From: an uncultured Erysipelotrichaceae bacterium
GTDB taxonomy: Bacteria > Bacillota_I > Bacilli_A > Erysipelotrichales > Coprobacillaceae
Length of the DNA: 33,448 nucleotides
Reading direction: 5' to 3'
Assembly: GCA_947074115.1 (NCBI GenBank)
Contig: CAMTOK010000012.1
Location: 1 to 33,448 of the forward strand
The notes under the pieces are model-generated. The model saw only the letters and a program-made list of their open reading frames with translations. It did not search any database and was not told where the DNA came from. Positions 15,949 to 23,514 of the stretch are shown one piece after another (position 1 is the stretch's first letter; every line of letters begins with the position of its first letter). Made by a program: the position numbers and the translations under genes.

Positions 15949-16949
15949 TGTTAAATAATATAAAAAAATATAAATCTGTCATTCTTTATCTATTCACAAC
16001 TTTATTACTTTGTGGATTGATACTCTACGCTATGAAATCCGGAGGGATTGAAATTGGGTTTAAAGAGTTGTGGAATGGGTTGTTTGTCGAATATGATGCC
16101 CGTGTTGATGTCATATTCGAAATGAGATTTCCAAGAATAATCGTCGCTATTCTCGCTGGAGCACTTATGTCAATGTCTGGTGTTTTGTTACAGGCTGTTA
16201 TGAGAAATCCATTAGCTGATCCTGGTATTATGGGAATTAATGCTGGAAGTGCGTTTGTGACTGTTATCGTATTGGCTTTATTTCCTACGCTTGCAGGGTT
16301 TACACCCATTGTTGCGTTTGTTGGTGGGATGATTGCATTTGGAATCGTATATTTCCTCGCCTATGACAAAGGGATAAGTCCTATGAAACTTGTCCTTGTC
16401 GGTGTTGGAGTAGAAGCAATCTTTAGTGCTTTATATAAAGGGATAGACGCTTTTACTCGCGGTGGTTATAGCAATGTTGCCAATCTTATTGACGCTAATA
16501 TTTCGCTGAAAGATTGGAATGATGTCACAGTTCTTTGTATTTACGCTTTGATTGTGATTCTATTAGTTATCCTAATTGCTCCTCGTTGTGACTATCTATT
16601 GCTTAGTGATGCGACAACACGTTCACTTGGAATTGATATCCACAAAATGAGAATGATTGTCTCAATTATAGCGGTTTTGATGGCTTCTGTTTTTACTGCA
16701 ATTGTAGGGACTGTCAGTTTTCTAGGGTTGGTTGTGCCACACCTTGCAAGAATACTGGTAGGGAGTCAACATAAACGACTCTTACCATATAGCGCATTGC
16801 TAGGGGCAACAATCTTCTTATTTGCAGATACGGTTGGAAGAATGATTGCCTATCCATATGAAATCAGTTCTTCTATCATAATGGGACTGATTGGTGCACC
16901 ATTATTCTTATATTTACTAAAAAGGAAAAGTGATATATATGAATCATAA
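15945..16949 (+). CDS. FecCD-family haem/iron ABC transporter permease
   Basis: The 334-residue protein has nine or ten membrane segments and FecCD hallmarks: RFPRIIVAILAGALMSMSG, LQAVMRNPLADPGIMGINAG and FLGLVVPHLAR. Such permeases form a homodimer that carries haem or siderophores across the membrane. The ATG at 15945 overlaps the lipoprotein stop; a second ATG follows at 15948. Counterpart of HtsB/IsdF. Confidence 0.93.
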   Translation: MMLNNIKKYKSVILYLFTTLLLCGLILYAMKSGGIEIGFKELWNGLFVEYDARVDVIFEMRFPRIIVAILAGALMSMSGVLLQAVMRNPLADPGIMGINAGSAFVTVIVLALFPTLAGFTPIVAFVGGMIAFGIVYFLAYDKGISPMKLVLVGVGVEAIFSALYKGIDAFTRGGYSNVANLIDANISLKDWNDVTVLCIYALIVILLVILIAPRCDYLLLSDATTRSLGIDIHKMRMIVSIIAVLMASVFTAIVGTVSFLGLVVPHLARILVGSQHKRLLPYSALLGATIFLFADTVGRMIAYPYEISSSIIMGLIGAPLFLYLLKRKSDIYES

Positions 16950-17733
16950 TGCCTTTACATTAAAACGTGTTTGTTTTGAATATGATGAAAGCACACAAAT
17001 ATTTAAACATTTAGATTTATCAATTCAGTCAGGTAAAATAATTGGCATCCTAGGTGAAAATGGGTGTGGAAAATCAACATTATTCAAATTGTTAACAAAA
17101 CAAGAGGAAATAAAGAGTGGAACAATTGAAATGAATGAACAAGATATAACACTCTATAAAAATAAAGAGTATTCAAAGATGGTATCGGTCGTTCATCAAT
17201 ATAACCAAGCGCCGCGTGATATAACGGTCAAAGATCTTGTTTCATATGGAAGAACTCCATATCAAAAAGGTTTGTTTCCTTCGCTGAGTCAAGAAGACTA
17301 TAATCTGATTGAAACAGCAATGGAAGATACTGATTTAATTGACTTGAAAGACAAAAGAGTAAGTGAATTGTCGGGTGGTCAAAGGCAAAGGGTATGGCTC
17401 GCTATGGCACTTGCTCAAAACACAAACATATTATTGTTAGATGAAATGACAACTTATTTAGATATAAAACATCAATTAGATATTTTAAATCTCATTAAAG
17501 AACGTCATGATGATACGAAAACAACAATAGTGATATTGCACGATATCAATCAAGCGATTGAGTATTGTGATGAACTTATACTATTGAAAAAAGGGCAAGT
17601 CGTTGCCCAAGGGAAAACAAATGAAATCATCAATGAATCATTGTTAGAAGAAGTCTTTGATATTCAAACAAAAATCATTGATGTTGAAGAAACGAAAATG
17701 TGCTTATTTAGAAGAACAAGGGAAGGTGTATAA
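16939..17733 (+). CDS. Haem/iron ABC transporter ATP-binding protein
   Basis: The 264-residue FepC-type ATPase has Walker A GENGCGKST (39-47), signature LSGGQRQRVWLAMALAQ, Walker B ILLLDEMTTYLD (Met replaces the common Pro after Glu) and the switch His in VILHDINQAIEY. It powers the permease. The ATG at 16939 is preferred over a GTG at 16930, which lies only 3 bases after AGGA. The gene overlaps the permease by 11 bases. Confidence 0.93.
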   Translation: MNHNAFTLKRVCFEYDESTQIFKHLDLSIQSGKIIGILGENGCGKSTLFKLLTKQEEIKSGTIEMNEQDITLYKNKEYSKMVSVVHQYNQAPRDITVKDLVSYGRTPYQKGLFPSLSQEDYNLIETAMEDTDLIDLKDKRVSELSGGQRQRVWLAMALAQNTNILLLDEMTTYLDIKHQLDILNLIKERHDDTKTTIVILHDINQAIEYCDELILLKKGQVVAQGKTNEIINESLLEEVFDIQTKIIDVEETKMCLFRRTREGV

Positions 17734-18204
17734 ATGAAAACTCAATATATAAGGTTAATAGGGTGTGTGAGTTTGGCTATAGGATTCACATGCTTGTTGT
17801 GCACAATGGTTTTCTATATGTTTGGAGGTTACTTATTTAATGGTGTCAATTTCGAATTAGAGCCCGAACAAACTGTTATATTATCAGCGGATATGGAAGC
17901 AAATATCAGCATTCCAGGTTTCGAAACGATGACTATACCAGAGAATCAAAAAACAGTACAAACAACATTGTATAATCCAGAATCAAATTCTTGTTACTTT
18001 CAAATAAGTTTGGTACTCGAGTCTGGAGAAGTGATTTATCAATCTAAACTTGTTCAACCAGGACAATATTTGTATGAGATTGAATTAAATAGAGGTTTAA
18101 AACAAGGGGAGTATAAAGTGACCATCGTGTATGAAACATTTTCGATGGAAAATTATGCACAGTTAAATGGCGCAAAAGTACCATTTCAACTGATCGTTCA
18201 ATAG
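17734..18204 (+). CDS. Membrane-anchored small protein of unknown function in the haem operon
   Basis: I do not recognise a named family. The 156-residue protein has one N-terminal membrane segment (about 9-34) and then an extracytoplasmic beta-rich domain (about 40-156) ending GAKVPFQLIVQ, with a YNPESNSCYFQISLVLESG strand pair and repeated charged turns. It starts directly after the ATPase stop with GGGAAGG upstream, so it belongs to the operon. It may be an anchor or chaperone for the secreted Shp-like protein encoded next, whose C-terminal domain is also beta-rich; this is inference from position only. Absence of this gene from the Isd and Shp-Hts systems I know makes it a distinctive piece. 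Confidence 0.7.
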   Translation: MKTQYIRLIGCVSLAIGFTCLLCTMVFYMFGGYLFNGVNFELEPEQTVILSADMEANISIPGFETMTIPENQKTVQTTLYNPESNSCYFQISLVLESGEVIYQSKLVQPGQYLYEIELNRGLKQGEYKVTIVYETFSMENYAQLNGAKVPFQLIVQ

Positions 18205-18206
18205 GT

Positions 18207-18225
18207 TTTAAAGCGAAAGCTTAAA
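18207..18225 (+). other. Intergenic hairpin before the secreted Shp-like gene
   Basis: A 7-bp stem (TTTAAGC with one bulged A, against GCTTAAA) caps a GAAA tetraloop, with no T-run, 9 bases before AAGGAGG. It is not a normal terminator. It could be an mRNA processing or 5'-stabilising element that raises expression of the last gene (inference). Confidence 0.4.
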
Positions 18226-18245
18226 TATATAAGGAGGAAAAATAA

Positions 18246-19139
18246 ATGAAAAAAGTTTTATTGAAAATGACAAGTGCTCTTATGGCTCTTGCATTGGTAT
18301 TTGGTTTGGTGAATACACCAGTTCACGCAATTGATAGTGATTCATTAGAAGAGGGACGTTATACTATTGGTGCAAGTTTAAGTTGTTATGTGAATGCAAT
18401 GGGAGGAATAGAATTTGGGACTGCTATTTACGATTCAGCAAGAATTGATGTTGATTCAAATGGTGAGATTCAGATCACAATTAATCTAAAAAGTGGTTCA
18501 ATCAGTATATACGGTGTTAAAGCGTCGATGTATGTTGATCCTCAAGGTATCGTTCAATACCATGATGGAGTAACTTGGGTTGATTCAGAACATACTACAT
18601 ATGACGAAGATGGAACTATTATTGTATCATCTATGACTTTGCCGGTGTCAAAAGATATTTCTGTGTATAACTTAGGATTAAAAATCGAAAGTACAATGAT
18701 GGGTTCACAATTTGGTGGTGAAGGTGCTTCAAGAGAAGCAATCTTAACATTAGATTGGTCGGACTTAACAAAAATTATGGACGCTGATGAAGTGACAACT
18801 CAAAGTTCACAAGTATCATATAATATTAGTGGTTCATATGAAGTTTCAATTCCCTCAACTATTCAAGTTGACACGTTGACGAATACTGCTGATTATACTG
18901 TTGAAGCTAACAATTTTGTATTAGGGTCACAAGCGTATGTTAAGGTAACAACTGAACAAAGTGGAAGTTTATCAAATGGAACAACATCTTTATCATTTAC
19001 TAATGGGTTAGATGGAACAACATTAAGAAAAACAGGTGATGTTTTAAATGGTCAAATTGTGATTGCAGAAACACCATCTCAAACAGGAAATTATATTGGA
19101 ACTGTTGATTTCAACATTGAATATTATTCAGGACAATAA
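18246..19139 (+). CDS. Secreted Shp/NEAT-like protein with C-terminal beta domain
   Basis: The 297-residue protein has a signal peptide (cleavage probably after PVHA, residue 28), a haem-type domain (about 34-175) paralogous to the protein at 14202, and a second beta-sandwich-like domain (about 190-297, with GSYEVSIPSTIQVD and a final YIGTVDFNIEYYSG). The shared blocks are ASLSCYV-AMGGIEFG, MG-QFG and LT-DWS; the candidate haem ligands are Met52 and Met152. It has no C-terminal membrane segment, LPXTG or lipobox, so it should leave the cell or be held non-covalently, as expected for a haemophore. AAGGAGG lies 7 bases before the ATG. The terminator follows at once. Confidence 0.75.
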   Translation: MKKVLLKMTSALMALALVFGLVNTPVHAIDSDSLEEGRYTIGASLSCYVNAMGGIEFGTAIYDSARIDVDSNGEIQITINLKSGSISIYGVKASMYVDPQGIVQYHDGVTWVDSEHTTYDEDGTIIVSSMTLPVSKDISVYNLGLKIESTMMGSQFGGEGASREAILTLDWSDLTKIMDADEVTTQSSQVSYNISGSYEVSIPSTIQVDTLTNTADYTVEANNFVLGSQAYVKVTTEQSGSLSNGTTSLSFTNGLDGTTLRKTGDVLNGQIVIAETPSQTGNYIGTVDFNIEYYSGQ

Positions 19140-19144
19140 AAAAA

Positions 19145-19172
19145 GATTCGCTTCGTAAAGAAGCGAATTTTT
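19145..19172. terminator. Bidirectional terminator between the haem operon and the P-II-like gene
   Basis: A 9-bp perfect stem ATTCGCTTC/GAAGCGAAT (19146-19154 with 19160-19168) is flanked by A6 on one side and T5 on the other, so it serves both converging transcripts. Confidence 0.9.
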
Positions 19173-19506
19173 ATGTGATTAAACCATCAACAAAACTAAT
19201 AGGGAAACCAAACAAAATACCAGTGTTTGGTTTATTGATATCACCAACAACATCATTAACAGTTTTTCTTAAGATATCGACTTGTTCATTATGAACGATA
19301 AAAAATAAGACTTTGTTTTGTGGTAAAGGATCATCTAAGAACAATCTTAGTGAACCGAGGATATAACTTTCTACGGATTCCTCAAGTGATTTCACCATTC
19401 CAGTTCCATCCATGATTGTACCACCTTTAATACCTGCTTTATTTAAACGACTTAACAAATCATCTAAACATTCTATTTTATTTAAGACTAAAAATATTGC
19501 ATGCAT
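19171..19506 (-). CDS. P-II-like small signalling protein
   Basis: The 111-residue protein begins MHAIFLVLNKIECLDDLLSR, followed by AGIKGGTIMDGTGM and ends VGDINKPNTGILFGFPISFV. The alternating pattern and the T-loop-like Gly-rich segment match short P-II/CutA-like proteins of Firmicutes that are annotated as nitrogen regulatory P-II family. The conserved Tyr of the GlnB T-loop is not visible, so uridylylation is unlikely. I chose the ATG at 19506, 8 bases after GGGG, rather than a GTG at 19515 that overlaps the ribosome site. It is transcribed alone, divergently from the aminotransferase gene. The ligand and partner are unknown. Confidence 0.65.
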   Translation of the reverse strand: MHAIFLVLNKIECLDDLLSRLNKAGIKGGTIMDGTGMVKSLEESVESYILGSLRLFLDDPLPQNKVLFFIVHNEQVDILRKTVNDVVGDINKPNTGILFGFPISFVDGLIT

Positions 19507-19552
19507 ATTAACCACCCCTTCTTATATTATACGAGTGTTTTTATATTATTTC

Positions 19553-19581
19553 TAGTTATTCCCATAATTTTAGTATATAAT
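19553..19581 (+). promoter_or_regulatory. Promoter of the aminotransferase gene
   Basis: Perfect TATAAT (19576-19581) with a weak TAGTTA 17 bp upstream (19553-19558). The start codon at 19605 is 23 bases downstream. Confidence 0.55.
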
Positions 19582-19604
19582 ATGGTATCAAAGGGGTGAA
19601 TGAT

Positions 19605-20789
19605 ATGAATTATAAATTTGCAGATAGAATGATGACAATTAAAGCATCAGCAATTAGAGAAATATTAAAGGCGACAGCTGATCCTCAAATGATCAGTTTT
19701 GCAGGGGGAAATCCGGCTGTGGATGCTTTTCCAGTAGAAGAAATAAAGAGAATATCAGCTGAATTATTTGAAACTGATCCTGTCAGTATTCTTCAATACG
19801 GAATAACTGAAGGGGATAAAGACTGTTTAGAAGAAGCGTTAAAATTCTTTAATAGACACGAATGTGTCGTAAGAGAATTTGATAAAGCAATTATGACATC
19901 TGGTTCACAACAAATCATGGAGTTTGCTGCTAAATGTTTATGTAATGAAGGTGATGTTATCCTTTGTGAAAATCCAAGTTTTTTAGGTGCATTAAATGCA
20001 TTTAAATCAGAAGGCGCAATCTTACAAGGAATTGACTATAAACAGGGTGAAATTAACGTTGTAGACGTTGAAAATAAAATAAAGGAATTAGATCCAAAAT
20101 TTATATATGTTATTCCTAACTATCAAAATCCAACGGGAATGACTATGTCACGAAAAAGTAGACAGGCATTATTAGAACTTGCAGTGAAATATGATTTATT
20201 AATATTAGAAGACAATCCATATGGTGATTTAAGATTTGAGGGTGATGCTATTCCATCTATTAAATCAATGGATGAAACAGGGCATGTTATTTATGCAGCA
20301 AGTTTATCTAAAATCTTAGCACCAGGAATGAGGCTTGCTTGTTGTATTGCACCGTCTGAAGTTATTGAGAAGTTTGTTGTTTGTAAACAAGCAAGTGATG
20401 TTCATTCAAATTTATGGTCACAAAAAGTTATGGCCAAATATTTAAAAGAGTGTGATATAGAAAAACATATAGAAAGAATACAAAAAATCTATAAACAAAA
20501 ATGTGATCTTATGTATTCAGAAATGAAAAGAGAATTCCATAAAGATGTTGAGTTTGAAAAACCAACAGGTGGTATGTTTATTTGGGTCACACTTCCAAAA
20601 CATATCAATATGAATGAATTTGTCAAAGCAGCGTTAGAAAAGAAAGTCGCTGTCGTTCCAGGAAATGCATTTTTAGATGATGATACAAAAGAATGTCATA
20701 GCTTTAGAATGAACTTTTCAACACCAACTGATGAAAAAATCAAGCAAGGTGTAAAAATATTAGGAGAATTAAGTCATAAAATGAACTAG
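19605..20789 (+). CDS. PLP-dependent aminotransferase, class I/II (2-aminoadipate or aromatic type)
   Basis: The 394-residue fold-type I enzyme transfers amino groups between amino and keto acids using pyridoxal phosphate. The PLP lysine is Lys236 in AASLSKILAPGMR; other family blocks are SFAGGNPAVDAFP, TSGSQQIMEF, YVIPNYQNPTGMT and LEDNPYGDLRF, and the carboxylate-binding Arg is in SFRMNFSTP. The pattern resembles MocR-like/LysN-type aminotransferases without the DNA-binding domain; substrate cannot be fixed. AAGGGGTGA precedes the ATG at 19605 (a GTG at 19596 overlaps it). The small gene at 20829 follows after 39 bases and may be co-transcribed. Confidence 0.9.
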   Translation: MNYKFADRMMTIKASAIREILKATADPQMISFAGGNPAVDAFPVEEIKRISAELFETDPVSILQYGITEGDKDCLEEALKFFNRHECVVREFDKAIMTSGSQQIMEFAAKCLCNEGDVILCENPSFLGALNAFKSEGAILQGIDYKQGEINVVDVENKIKELDPKFIYVIPNYQNPTGMTMSRKSRQALLELAVKYDLLILEDNPYGDLRFEGDAIPSIKSMDETGHVIYAASLSKILAPGMRLACCIAPSEVIEKFVVCKQASDVHSNLWSQKVMAKYLKECDIEKHIERIQKIYKQKCDLMYSEMKREFHKDVEFEKPTGGMFIWVTLPKHINMNEFVKAALEKKVAVVPGNAFLDDDTKECHSFRMNFSTPTDEKIKQGVKILGELSHKMN

Positions 20790-20828
20790 TCCTGCATATT
20801 ATTGGTTTAGGCTGATAGGAGGAAAGTT

Positions 20829-21113
20829 ATGTTATATATTAATATTATTTCTTCTAAAACACTAACTCTTAAACAAAAAAGATCAATGTACAACAAAATG
20901 TCACATGTCTTGAAAGGTCACAGTGAACAAGTTGTTTTACATGTCGAAGATGATCAAGCAATTTTCTGTGTGGAAGGAGAAGATTGTGTCATTTGTCAAA
21001 TTCGCTTATGTCCTCTTATTGATAATAAAGATGATTTAAGTGAACAATTAAAATGTGTTATAGAAGAAGTGACTCATCTTACTAAGAGTCAAATCTGTAT
21101 GAGTTTGAATTAG
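20829..21113 (+). CDS. Small hypothetical protein
   Basis: The 94-residue protein is not recognised with confidence. It starts MLYINIIS, then a predicted helix (KTLTLKQKRSMYNKMSHVLK), a beta pair and a second helix, an order like the tautomerase fold. The catalytic N-terminal proline of tautomerases is missing (residue 2 is Leu), so I do not claim that activity. It is Cys-rich for its size (five Cys). TAGGAGG lies 6 bases upstream and a terminator follows directly, so it is very probably a real gene. Confidence 0.6.
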   Translation: MLYINIISSKTLTLKQKRSMYNKMSHVLKGHSEQVVLHVEDDQAIFCVEGEDCVICQIRLCPLIDNKDDLSEQLKCVIEEVTHLTKSQICMSLN

Positions 21114-21130
21114 GTCGAAAGACCTTTTTT
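21112..21130 (+). terminator. Terminator after the small hypothetical gene
   Basis: AGGTC-GAAA-GACCT followed by six T, starting at the stop codon. Confidence 0.85.
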
Positions 21131-21149
21131 ATTTTTTTATAAAAAGCTA

Positions 21150-21178
21150 TTGCATAAATATAATATGTGTGTTATTAT
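21150..21178 (+). promoter_or_regulatory. Promoter of the tRNA cluster
   Basis: TTGCAT (21150-21155), 17-bp spacer, TATTAT (21173-21178), 16 bases before the first tRNA. Confidence 0.75.
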
Positions 21179-21194
21179 ATTTAAGCATTAAAGT

Positions 21195-21270
21195 GCTTGA
21201 ATAGCTCAGTTGGTAGAGCATTCGGCTGTTAACCGAACGGTCGTAGGTTCGAGTCCTACTTCAAGCGCCA
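21195..21270 (+). tRNA. tRNA-Asn (GTT)
   Basis: Cloverleaf with acceptor GCTTGAA/TTCAAGC, T-arm GTAGG-TTCGAGT-CCTAC, anticodon GTT at 21228-21230, encoded CCA. Confidence 0.97.
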
Positions 21271-21271
21271 T

Positions 21272-21347
21272 GGCCCGTTGGAGAAACGGTTAACTCACAT
21301 GCCTTTCACGCATGCATTCACGGGTTCGAATCCCGTACGGGTCACCA
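21272..21347 (+). tRNA. tRNA-Glu (TTC)
   Basis: Acceptor GGCCCGT/ACGGGTC, anticodon loop CTTTCAC with TTC at 21305-21307, encoded CCA. One base separates it from tRNA-Asn. Confidence 0.97.
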
Positions 21348-21348
21348 T

Positions 21349-21424
21349 GGGGGTTTAGCTCAGTTGGGAGAGCATCTGCCTTACAAGCAGAGGGTCAGCG
21401 GTTCGAGCCCGTTAACCCCCACCA
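21349..21424 (+). tRNA. tRNA-Val (TAC)
   Basis: Acceptor GGGGGTT/AACCCCC, anticodon loop CTTACAA with TAC at 21382-21384, encoded CCA. Confidence 0.97.
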
Positions 21425-21448
21425 TTTTTTTATTTATAAACACGAAAT

Positions 21449-21524
<76 letters not shown>

Positions 21525-21528
21525 TTTC

Positions 21529-21604
21529 GACCCGCTAGCTCAGTCGGTAGAGCATCTGACTTTTAATCAGAGGGTCAGGCGTTCGAGTCGCCTGCGGGTC
21601 ACCA
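21529..21604 (+). tRNA. tRNA-Lys (TTT)
   Basis: Acceptor GACCCGC/GCGGGTC, anticodon loop CTTTTAA with TTT at 21562-21564, encoded CCA. Confidence 0.97.
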
Positions 21605-21614
21605 TTTTAGATAT

Positions 21615-21697
21615 GCGGATGTGGTGAAACTGGCAGACACGCTAGACTTAGGATCTAGTGCTTCGGCGTGCAGGTTCAAGTCCTGTCATCCGCACCA
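21615..21697 (+). tRNA. tRNA-Leu (TAG)
   Basis: Class II tRNA with a short variable arm (83 bases). Acceptor GCGGATG/CATCCGC, anticodon loop CTTAGGA with TAG at 21649-21651, encoded CCA. Confidence 0.97.
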
Positions 21698-21706
21698 TCG
21701 AGAACG

Positions 21707-21731
21707 ACACCGAATATTCGGTGTTTTTTTA
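21707..21731 (+). terminator. Terminator of the tRNA cluster
   Basis: Perfect 18-bp palindrome ACACCGAATATTCGGTGT followed by seven T; closes the six-tRNA transcript. Confidence 0.9.
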
Positions 21732-21814
21732 TATATGTACCGTCGTCAAATAACGACAAAAAACACGAAATGAAAACAATTCTTTATTTATTTCCATGTT
21801 TTACTAATTTCTCA

Positions 21815-21848
21815 TTGACAATTGAAAGCGGTTTAATTAAAATTGTCA
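21815..21848 (+). promoter_or_regulatory. Promoter with overlapping inverted repeat
   Basis: Perfect TTGACA (21815-21820), 17-bp spacer, TAAAAT (21838-21843). TGACAATT (21816-21823) and AATTGTCA (21841-21848) form an 8-bp inverted repeat that covers the -35 and -10, so a repressor site is possible. Confidence 0.6.
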
Positions 21849-21871
21849 TGTTATTTATGAGAGGGAAAAAT

Positions 21872-22282
21872 ATGAGAAAGATTTTACGGCATGAGTATTT
21901 AGATGAATTGTTAAAATTCGTCAAAAGGAGTAACAAAGGTCTAAGTTTGCTGTCAATTGAAGGGTTTATTCTGGAACAAAATCAACCTACAATTGTATTA
22001 GAAGATTTGCTACTCAGTATTGGTGCAGAAAAACAATATTTAAAACAACTCTTTTTTTGTTTAAAATATTTATGTGGGTTTATATTTTTATTAACGATTA
22101 TGGTTACGCTCAACGCAGTAATTTATAATGCACCAGTCCGATATATCTTTATGTTAGATTTATCGTGGAAACTAATCGTCATAGTGCTTATAGGAGCATA
22201 TTGTATTCACAAACAAAAGTTATTGAATTATATTGAGGATGCATTAGATTATATAGACGAGAATAAAGGGACTTCTTTTTAA
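21872..22282 (+). CDS. Small membrane protein of unknown function
   Basis: The 136-residue protein is not recognised. It has a basic, helical N-terminal half (MRKILRHEYLDELLKFVKRS) and two hydrophobic segments (about 64-86 and 100-119), then a short acidic tail. The ATG at 21872 follows GAGGG. An open frame extends upstream as far as 21668 but runs through the tRNA-Leu gene and its terminator, so the longer version is rejected. A clear promoter lies 29 bases upstream. It converges on the sensor kinase gene and may or may not be functionally linked to it. Confidence 0.6.
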   Translation: MRKILRHEYLDELLKFVKRSNKGLSLLSIEGFILEQNQPTIVLEDLLLSIGAEKQYLKQLFFCLKYLCGFIFLLTIMVTLNAVIYNAPVRYIFMLDLSWKLIVIVLIGAYCIHKQKLLNYIEDALDYIDENKGTSF

Positions 22283-22296
22283 GAAGTCCCTTTATT
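22262..22296. terminator. Bidirectional terminator shared by two converging genes
   Basis: A 16-bp perfect stem (22262-22277 with 22281-22296) with a TTT loop. The stop codons of both converging genes (22280-22282 on plus, 22279-22281 on minus) fall at its loop, so both coding ends form the stem. Confidence 0.85.
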
Positions 22297-23514
22297 TATT
22301 GGTAAACAAACTTTAGCGATAAACTCATGATCATAACTTTTTAGAATCAATGTACCTTTGTAGTGATCAAGTAGTTTTATTGTGTTCTGTAAACCATATC
22401 CATGATTTTTAGAATCCAACTTAGTTGTTTTAAATGTCCCCTCTAAGCAGTCTCTTTTCACTGCAGAATTTTCAAAACAAATAAACATGTAATCATCTGT
22501 CTTCTTTAAACTAATTTTTATTGTCTTTCTTTTTCCTTCACAGTTTTCAATCGCATTTTGGATAAGGTTTCCAAATATGATAAACTGATCAGAAGGAGAG
22601 AGCGGGATATCTTGATCTATATTTAATATAATCATTGTGACATCTTTTGTTTGTTCTTTATATTGGTTAAGTAAAAAGTCAATTGTTTCATTACCTGATA
22701 GAACAGTATGTGTTATATCTTGAATATTGTTTAATTCATTTTGTAGTAATGACACTGCACTTTGTATGTTTTCTTGATTAAGTTCATAAAGAACATGATG
22801 ACAAACATGTTTTAAATCATGTTTAATTCTTTTTGATTCTTCTAATGTTTCTTTGATCATCTCATAACTTTGTTTTTGTTGTAAGAGAATTTGGTTTTGA
22901 AGTTTTGTTTCATATGTTTGTTTAGACTCTAAAGTAAAAGCTTTTACAAGTACCATAGTGAATATAGAGAGAGCGATTAAGTAAATAACAATGATAATGA
23001 GATGAGATGCCTTAAAAAAGATCATTTCAAAGACAAGACTAAACAATTGATTAATAATAATGATAACTATATAAAACAAATAACTTACCTTTTTATTGTA
23101 TTGACTTGATGCAATAAGAATCTTAGAAAGAACGATAGTTAAAAACAAAAAGAGAATTTTAGATATAATAATAAGAGTTTTAAAGGATATATATCCTTGT
23201 AATGCAAAGTTATATGCTAATAAAGAGAGTGAATTCGCTATATTTAAGACAATCAGGGGTAGTGTTGAAATTAATATGTTTTTTAATGATAATCCCTTAG
23301 ATATTGAGGTTGCATATAAAAATATAATAATATAATCAATAACGTTACTTATAGAGTAGGGGAATGAATAATAAGTTTGTGTGATCATACTGATTGTTAA
23401 ACACAATGTATAAACAAAATATTTTGAATATCTTTTGTCTTCGCATGCTATTTTAATAAATAAAAGAACTGTTCCTGCTTGAATAATGTTTTTAAAAATA
23501 TCAAATAGACTCAT
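22279..23514 (-). CDS. AgrC-like GHKL sensor histidine kinase
   Basis: The 411-residue protein has six or so N-terminal membrane segments (residues 10-190), a coiled linker, and a GHKL kinase domain. The phosphoacceptor is His232 in RIKHDLKHV; the N box NLIQNAIENC and G box HGYGLQNTI are present. This is the design of AgrC/ComD/VirS-type receptors for secreted peptides. The start at 23514 overlaps the stop of the regulator gene (TAATG), so the two are co-translated. No agrB or agrD gene is seen nearby, so the system is an orphan within this window. Confidence 0.88.
   Translation of the reverse strand: MSLFDIFKNIIQAGTVLLFIKIACEDKRYSKYFVYTLCLTISMITQTYYSFPYSISNVIDYIIIFLYATSISKGLSLKNILISTLPLIVLNIANSLSLLAYNFALQGYISFKTLIIISKILFLFLTIVLSKILIASSQYNKKVSYLFYIVIIIINQLFSLVFEMIFFKASHLIIIVIYLIALSIFTMVLVKAFTLESKQTYETKLQNQILLQQKQSYEMIKETLEESKRIKHDLKHVCHHVLYELNQENIQSAVSLLQNELNNIQDITHTVLSGNETIDFLLNQYKEQTKDVTMIILNIDQDIPLSPSDQFIIFGNLIQNAIENCEGKRKTIKISLKKTDDYMFICFENSAVKRDCLEGTFKTTKLDSKNHGYGLQNTIKLLDHYKGTLILKSYDHEFIAKVCLPINKGTS

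Noticed and set aside
21668-21871. N-terminal extension of the 21872 protein
   Set aside because: It would be translated out of the tRNA-Leu gene and through a terminator; a proper promoter and ribosome site exist for the shorter version.
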